A stretch of DNA of 64,000 nucleotides from Rhodamnia argentea (Eukaryota > Streptophyta > Magnoliopsida > Myrtales > Myrtaceae), in contig NC_063150.1 of NCBI RefSeq assembly GCF_020921035.1, forward strand, positions 33,155,826-33,219,825, given 5' to 3'. The notes under the pieces are model-generated. The model did no database searches. It was not told the origin of the DNA and worked only from the letters and a program-made list of their open reading frames with translations. Numbering within the stretch: the stretch's first letter is position 1; every line of letters starts with the position of its first letter. Made by a program: the position numbers and the translations under genes. This document shows, piece by piece, positions 58,109-64,000 of this stretch.

Positions 58109-59420
58109 TATCTTATTTTACTTCAAGCTGGAAGTATTATTTACGGAGAATTGTGGTTCTAATGTACAAAAATTCCTCTGATCAAATCAGCGGGCTGATA
58201 CTTTTTTAGAAGAGGCATATCAATTTTGGAGGGACAAGTAGTCATGCAAGAACTCCCTCACTTTTTCTCTCTATGCTGAATATATATATATATATATTCC
58301 AATCATTAAATTCGTCACCTTTGAAAATAGGAGGGAGAGAAAATTCTGGGCAAATTGATGCAGCAATTTGGATCTGATCTTTATTCTCTGATTGTCTATA
58401 TGAACTATGCAGGAGTCAAAGGCCTATGAACAGCAAGAAGTTCGGATTTGATTGGGAAGAGAGGCCTCGACATGAAGATAAAGAGTCTCTGTTTGGTAGC
58501 CAAGCATGGCTTTGCCTGCTCCAACGTGAGAAATGTTGCCAACACAAACGGAGAAAACCCTTTTTGGAAATGTTTTGGGGGCTTGGTTTCAGGCAGTCTC
58601 CTTGGCTAAGCTAGACGGGCTCTTCTCTTTCATGTTGGGCTCTATCTTCCGCGGTGGTATTAGAGGTAGATTGTTCTGAGGATAAGTTTCATTTGGCGGC
58701 CGGTGATCACTTGGCTTCTCTAGCAATAAGATCTTCAAGGTAGGTAGGTCGGGAAAAAACTCGATGCTTGTTTTGCGGTACAGTGTTCTTTCCTAAGTTG
58801 CCGAGCTCTTGTCATCCATGCTAGACCCCGTTTTTTTCCTTTTACGTGAGGCGACAAGGTTCATTTCAGCACCGGATTAAATATATTTGAAACTCCATCG
58901 ATGTGAATGGATGAAATTGAAGTAAATTAAGGAACCTGAAATTGGTTGAACTTCATTTGAGTAACCGAATTGAAAGTAGTCTTTGCTTGCAACGTGCACA
59001 AGGCCTCCTCAAAATACGACGAATCCTTCTTTTCAACGGCTTCCCGGTTTACCAGTTCCAAGGTCGATGCTTTCGCTGAATTTTAGCAAATCCAAAAAAG
59101 ATTACGTGACCGTTCTTATGGCCCAAATTAGACTCAAGATCTACCCCGATCTTCAGGGATTTAGAAAGCTCGTGATCAGGAATTAACGTGAAAGCATTGT
59201 TTCTGAAACCGAGGAAATCGGATCACTTCACGGTCTGATCATAAATTAGCAACGGTGAAAAATCCACACAAAGCTTAGCTCTTGGGGTTCATCGCTCGTG
59301 ACCTCATCAATCTGACCAAGGAAAAATACGATTTTAACCACATGGCAGCGGCAGCCCGGTCTTCGCTGGCTTTTGTCGTTCTTTCCCAAGACTCCTAAGT
59401 AAACAAAAGAAAGGACTGAA
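58109..59420. other. 3' flank of DUF2828 copy C
   Basis: 58320-58345 and 58680-59420 are homologous to the flanks of copies A and B (TTGCCGAGCTCTTGTC, CATGCTAGACCCCG, TTTGCTTGCAACGTGCACA). A short frame at 58426-58614 has no recognised domain. No gene is called. Confidence 0.5.
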
Positions 59421-61367
59421 TCAATCAACCACGACCAGTTCTCGGTACTCCTCGCCCGAGATGGCGGCCTCCATGACGGCCACGGGGCTTATGTCCCCCG
59501 CCTTGTCCAGGAACATCTTCATCAGGTTCTTCGAGAACCCGCTCACCAGCGCCACCCCCGCCTGCTTCGCCCCCACCGGCGTCGACCTCGAGTCCCTCAG
59601 GTTCCAGAACACGATCTGCGGCACCGCCGCCCCGTACCCGCGCTCCCTGAACTTCCTCGCGATCGCCTCGTAGTCCGTCTCCCACGGGTTCGAGGACGCC
59701 TGGTCGAACTCCATGTCGCTGAACACAAACACCTTCTGCACCATCTCCTCAGCCCTCAGCTTCCCCGCGGTGGCCACCTCTAGTATCCTATCGAACACCC
59801 TCTGGAAGTCGGTGTTCATGCCCCATTCCATCCTCCTGATGAATTCGGTCTTGGAGCGCAAGCCGTCGCCTCGTATGGCGTGGAGCTGAGGGCACTCGCT
59901 GAATGTGATCACCTTGCCCCTCCACGGCTCTTGGCTGAGCTCCGACACCAACAGCCCGAGCGCCACTGACACCTCCATCGGCGTACCTGACATGCTCCCC
60001 GAAACGTCGCACACAGCGATGCAGTTCTCCAACTTCCCCTCCTTGGATAGATCCTCCACCATCCTCCTCCACTGAAGCTCCGCGACCTCGCCCCCGTCTG
60101 GGTCGTTGAGTGAGGCTACAATCTCGTGAGGGAGCAGTGCGCCGGCAGCGATCGTCGCCTTCCCGGACTTCACGTCGGCCAGGTAGCTCTGGAACCGCTC
60201 TCCGTCGTGCTTCATGAACTTGTTCTTGTGGAGTTTCATGGCCACGGAGGGGACCCGGTTGTACGGGACGTCGCCCCACCGCCCCGCACTCATGTACACC
60301 TCCGGCAGCTCCAGGACCCTCCGGAGTGGGACGAGGGCGTCCTTCCGGAGCCGGTCCCGGACCCTATACGCGTAGTGCGCCTCCTCGAGGCCCTCATACT
60401 CAGGGAACCGGTCCCGCGGGAAGACCCGTTTCGCAATGCTCTCGCAGAGCAGCGTCGCTAGGTCGAAGGACGAGTCGAGCGACGGGCACCACTTGGCTGC
60501 GAGGCTGATCTTGTTGGTCTCACCGGATTTCAGGAACTCCATGTCAGCCGTCAGGCAATGCGCGAAGTGCCCAGACACCGCGTCGTGGAGGAACCGAAAG
60601 TCTCCGTCACGCTTGTACCGCTCCAGGAGCTTCATTGACATGGCGATCCTTTTCTCGTTCCTCATCTCGCTTGCCTTCTGCTTCAGCTCCCGGTCACGCG
60701 CTGCCGAGTTTGCGACCCTCACTTCCTTTGGCACCGAAGTTGTGGCCGCCCTCGAGCTATTTCTCCCTTTCTTTCTTCTGGATTTATTGTGGCATCGGAA
60801 TCGCCTCCCAATTTTGGTGCCTTTCCGCTGTTGCCACTCGCGCTTCTGCCTCGCCCTGATGTCAGGGCCCTCGAGGAGGCGGTAGAGGATCTCCGGCAAG
60901 TCCTTGAAGTATCCAAACCCCGCGAATGCCCCAACGTTGCAGGCCAGGGTGCGGGGGTGGTTCTTGAATAGCCACCTTGCCACAGCATGGAAGCCTTCCT
61001 TGTCCGACTTCCCGGTCCCGCGCACGCCCCGGAGGTTGCAGACGAGCTTGAGGGCGGTAAGCGGGTCGTGGGCCCAGGCTGACTCGAGCCTCTGGGTCAG
61101 GGACTCGGGCTGGGTGTCGGGGACCACGTGGAAGAAGAAGTCGAGGCACGGGTTGCCGGTCGAGTAGAACGTGGCCGAGTTGTTCTCTGTGTAGCCCTTC
61201 CGAGGCCAGTTGCCGTGGCCGTCGTGGTTGAAGTTGGCGACCATCAGGTCGGTGAAGGGGTCGGTGGGAGCGGGCCGGGCTTCGGGAGGCGGCGGCGGGT
61301 TGCGGCATTCGGGGGGGCCGAGGAGGGGGTGGGGAGACGATGGAGAATAAGGAGGAGGAGGAGCCAT
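59421..61367 (-). CDS. DUF2828 family protein, copy C, with vWA-like C-terminus
   Basis: An intact single exon of 648 aa starting MAPPPPYSPSSPHPLLGPPE. Conserved features in order: Pro-rich head (1-35), FTDLMVANFNHDG (38-50), NPCLDFFFHVVPD (72-84), LVCNLRGVRGTGKSDKEGF (about 108-126), RWLFKNHPRTLACN, FGYFKDLPEILYRLLEGPDI, a basic RRKKGRNSS segment, then CIAVCDVSGSM at 449-459. Asp454, Ser456 and Ser458 form a DxSxS metal site; Thr519/Asp520 and Asp551 (VFSDME) are candidates for the rest of it. This is the plant DUF2828 family, whose biochemical role is unknown; the C-terminal half looks like a von Willebrand A domain. It lacks copy B's 42-bp repeat. It is the best reference for the cluster. 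Confidence 0.88.
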   Translation of the reverse strand: MAPPPPYSPSSPHPLLGPPECRNPPPPPEARPAPTDPFTDLMVANFNHDGHGNWPRKGYTENNSATFYSTGNPCLDFFFHVVPDTQPESLTQRLESAWAHDPLTALKLVCNLRGVRGTGKSDKEGFHAVARWLFKNHPRTLACNVGAFAGFGYFKDLPEILYRLLEGPDIRARQKREWQQRKGTKIGRRFRCHNKSRRKKGRNSSRAATTSVPKEVRVANSAARDRELKQKASEMRNEKRIAMSMKLLERYKRDGDFRFLHDAVSGHFAHCLTADMEFLKSGETNKISLAAKWCPSLDSSFDLATLLCESIAKRVFPRDRFPEYEGLEEAHYAYRVRDRLRKDALVPLRRVLELPEVYMSAGRWGDVPYNRVPSVAMKLHKNKFMKHDGERFQSYLADVKSGKATIAAGALLPHEIVASLNDPDGGEVAELQWRRMVEDLSKEGKLENCIAVCDVSGSMSGTPMEVSVALGLLVSELSQEPWRGKVITFSECPQLHAIRGDGLRSKTEFIRRMEWGMNTDFQRVFDRILEVATAGKLRAEEMVQKVFVFSDMEFDQASSNPWETDYEAIARKFRERGYGAAVPQIVFWNLRDSRSTPVGAKQAGVALVSGFSKNLMKMFLDKAGDISPVAVMEAAISGEEYRELVVVD

Positions 61368-61421
61368 TGATGAGGAATAAATTGAGGGGATTGGATTGGT
61401 GGGTTTGGCTTCGGTGGTTAC

Positions 61422-61429
61422 GTTTTATA
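61422..61429 (-). promoter_or_regulatory. Candidate TATA box of DUF2828 copy C
   Basis: The minus strand reads TATAAAAC about 55 bases before the start codon, leaving a leader of roughly 25-30 nt. A CCTCCAAGGAAACC word just upstream also precedes copy B's TATA box. Confidence 0.55.
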
Positions 61430-62149
61430 GTGGACTGGTTTCCTTGGAGGCCAAGGATTTGGACTGACTTAAGAGCGAAGCCGCGAAAGGAGAGTGCGTT
61501 TTGGGAATTTCCTTTGGGATTGACTTCAAAGAAAATTGCTTGCGTAACCGTGCCCCCCTAATATTAGAAAGGGACGGTCAAAATTCAGCCACGAAATTTT
61601 TGTTGATGGAAAAGAGAGGGAACGATTTACTTGCCTTATTTAAAGAAACTAATCAAAATATTTAAACGATAAGAGATATTATCTACAATTTAGTTGTAAT
61701 TTTTGAAATGACGGATATTATTCTTCAACCAAAGAATAACATTAGCTGAATATTGTTTCCAAATAAAGGTTTTGTAATAATCCCACATGCTTTGAGCTTT
61801 TTATTATGGTAAAATTTTGTAATCGATTAAGTCATAATTATGGATAAAGATTCGTTAATTTCTTCTTCCCAAAGGCCTTTTGATTTTCTTTTGAGAGAAT
61901 GGCCGCACCCGTCACCCTTTGTTTGATGAGTGGTGATGACTTGGTATCAACTAGTTGGGCATTCGAAGTTTTTGATGATTCGGGGTTGGCGTTCTCCATC
62001 AGCCTATGTTGTCGGATCTTTGTGACAACTTAGTGCATAAGTCATCTCTATAAATAAATATGTTGCAACTTTTAGTGCATAAGCCTTCTCCACGACACGC
62101 ACAACTAATGCTTTTAAAAGTCGAGCACTTCTTTGCCTGTCTGATACCC

Positions 62150-62530
62150 TGAAAAACCTTTAATTTTAACTCTTAGTCTCAATTTCACCTTTTATCTTAT
62201 AAAAAAAAAATTCAATTTCAAGTGCAATCCAAATTTCACCCTAAACTTTTTTTGTTTTTGGGTCCCATTAAAAACTTTCAACTTTAGGTTCAATTTCAAT
62301 TCTACCATAAACTTTATGTTTGTCTTATAAAAAGCACCGCAACTTTAGGCTCAATATCAATTCTATCCCAAAGTTTTTTTTTTTTTTTTGGGTCTCATAA
62401 AAAACTCTCAACTTCAGGTCCGGTACCAATTCTACCCTAAACTTTTTTTTTGTCTCATAAAAAATCTCAATTTTATGTCCAGTTTCAATTTAACGCTATT
62501 TTTTTTGTCTCACAAAAGATCATCAATTTT
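62150..62530. repeat. Degenerate tandem repeat of about 65-75 bp
   Basis: About five units share the order CAATTTCAATTCTACCCTAA, ACTTTTTTTTTGTCTCATAA, AAAACTCTCAACTTTAGGTC. The units differ mainly in the length of their T run. No coding role was seen. Confidence 0.65.
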
Positions 62531-62960
62531 TGCCTGAGTTTTAATCTGCCTCCATTAACCTTCTACCAAAATCGCCCTTAGTAATTTTGCACTCGATCAT
62601 CAATCTCTCGTGCTTCGGAATGTTCCGTTTCTCAATTGTCAATGAGAAATTTTGGATGGAGGGTTAATAAGGGCAAATTTGTTACTCAAGTAAAAGTTTG
62701 TAGTTTTTTACGAGACTGTAAAAAAATTAAAGTAAAATTGGGATTGGATGGTGTTGAATGCTAATTTTATCGGTCTTGTATTTTATTTTTCACTGCAAAA
62801 TAGAATAAGTCAATTCATGTAAATACACCCATTGTGCTTTTAAAAAGAAAAAGAGAAAGTGAAAAAGAGAAAGAGAACAATGGAAAAAAGAAGAAGGTTG
62901 TCGGATCGAGTCATTGAGTGAGACAAAGACAAAGTCGGAAAAGAAAAGATGATGCCACGG

Positions 62961-62963
<3 letters not shown>

Positions 62964-63012
<49 letters not shown>
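62964..63012. repeat. GA microsatellite
   Basis: About 24 uninterrupted GA units, the longest simple repeat in the window. Confidence 0.9.
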
Positions 63013-63016
<4 letters not shown>

Positions 63017-63488
63017 TATCTACAGGTGAGAATATCATCTACCGAGAATATATGAAAATATTATCTACATCATGAGATAATATTTGTAGCGTATAATATT
63101 GAATACGAATATCGGTTGCATAGCATGGATAAAGAGCAAGTTGCAAAGCCAAGTTACAAAGCAAGTTGCCGCAAAAAAATATATATATCCGTGGCAGAGA
63201 GGAATGATTATTGAGGATCAAGCTAGAGCAGAGAAGCAAGCTAGAGCAGAAGGATTTACAGCAAAATATCTGCTACATAAGGAAATTGCAAAGCAAGTTG
63301 GCATGAAGATTGATTGCCAAGTTCGGTTGAAGGACTAGAAAGGAAGAATGCTTGCAGCAAAGAATGTCCGCTTCAATAGTGGATAAGATTTCCAACAAAA
63401 GATAAGAACAAATTGTAGTTGAATCATTCATTTCTTCCCCCCTTCGCGCTTGCTAGAGGAAGAAAACAAAAAAAAAATGAAATGATGG

Positions 63489-64000
63489 TGTTGACACCTG
63501 GTTTTTAATTAACCTTTTTTTCAATTTATTTTTGGGAAATTCATAAAAAATTCATAAAAAATTGGAAAATTGCAAAATCAACTTTGGTAGCCCTGGCCAA
63601 GCTCAAGGAACCATTTTTTTTTTTATCAAAAAATTAATTTTTCATATTTTTCACATTTTTTGATATTTTTCAAAGAATAGGAAAATTCTCAAAAAATCAA
63701 GAAAAATACCATTCGAGGTCTCAAAAATACAGAAAAATAGCCATCATTTTTCTTTTAATTCCCTTTTCATCTTGATCTCTCAAAATCTGAAAATTTCAAT
63801 TCGGATTTGTATGTTCTTTTACAAACGCACCCTTCGAATTGGACATAAAAAACACCATCCGAGTCATTTCATTTCTTTTTTTTACTTCTTATGAATAGTG
63901 ACATGTTTCTTCAACATTCCATGTCACCTTCTGATCCAATTGCACTTCAATTTGCTCAATTTCAGCACTAGGGACTTAATTGCACAAAAAATTCTTTCAT
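63489..64000 (+). mobile_element. Start of a Gypsy-type LTR, cut by the window end (tentative)
   Basis: From TGTTGACACCTGG the sequence turns into AAAATTCATAAAAAATT-type runs and ATTTTTC words, the usual opening of Ty3/Gypsy LTRs in plants. The TG start fits an LTR end. The window stops before any inner sequence, so the element and its strand are inferred. Confidence 0.4.

Larger units (their letters stand above)
61440..63488. other. Intergenic DNA beyond copy C
   Basis: No gene was recognised. It holds the tandem repeat and GA microsatellite listed separately, plus AT-rich DNA. A frame at 63099-63338 (KQVAAKK, AEKQARAE) contains a short duplicated word (CAAGCTAGAGCAGA) and has no domain. 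Confidence 0.45.

Overview
This is nuclear DNA from a flowering plant, probably a woody eudicot. The evidence is intron-rich genes with GT/AG borders, a plant-only QALGGH zinc finger with an EAR tail, fragments of plastid-protein genes (an LPP-epsilon-like phosphatase and a MORF/DAG-like factor), Copia LTR elements, MULE, hAT and LINE relics, and abundant CT/GA microsatellites. I cannot fix the species; a Myrtales-like genome is only a guess. No CRISPR array, operon or convincing tRNA/rRNA gene was seen.

Layout. About 1.3-9.3 kb: an intact five-coding-exon gene on + for an Atos-type protein (FAM214/DUF4210 plus C-terminal chromosome-segregation-type domain). About 9.3-21.8 kb: repeat-rich, with a MULE-like element at 11.0-12.2 kb, a copy of Atos intron sequence joined to a LINE tail at 14.8-15.5 kb, an LTR relic, and the last two exons of an LPP-epsilon-like phosphatase as a frameshifted fragment at 17.15-18.2 kb. 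About 21.8-24.0 kb: TRAPPC1/BET5 on +, whose first exon has lost about 50 nt and now hits an early stop. About 24.8-26.0 kb: a second Atos-plus-LINE composite. 28.07-28.50 kb: a hAT MITE with clean 8-bp target duplications. 29.66-33.87 kb: a degenerate Copia element on - with two 295-bp LTRs and 5-bp target duplications, no reverse transcriptase, and a 1295-bp solo-LTR-like insertion in its integrase; a MORF-like fragment abuts it. 38.78-39.28 kb: an intronless C2H2 zinc-finger repressor-type gene on +. 42.1-44.6 kb: an intact 11-exon BRO1-domain gene on -.

From 46.8 to 61.4 kb lies a same-strand (-) tandem cluster of a plant DUF2828 family with a von Willebrand factor A-like end. Going down the + coordinate: copy A (5'-truncated, frameshifted), copy B (intact, with an expanded 42-bp coding repeat), copy D (a 3' scrap with a small internal duplication) and copy C (intact, 648 aa). 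The spacers between copies share sequence blocks, so the units were duplicated with their flanks. A 1.15-kb non-autonomous MULE with about 180-bp inverted repeats sits just upstream of copy B's TATA box. The window ends inside what looks like a Gypsy-type LTR.

The intact genes (Atos-like, zinc finger, BRO1 protein, two DUF2828 proteins) do not form one pathway; TRAPPC1 and BRO1 both concern membrane traffic, but their proximity is probably chance. The most distinctive non-genic signal is a set of tiny inserts (13-25 nt) ending in poly(A) or poly(T) and flanked by 9-17-bp direct repeats, which look like extremely 5'-truncated retroposons. All functional statements are from reading the sequence and family knowledge; no database search was run.
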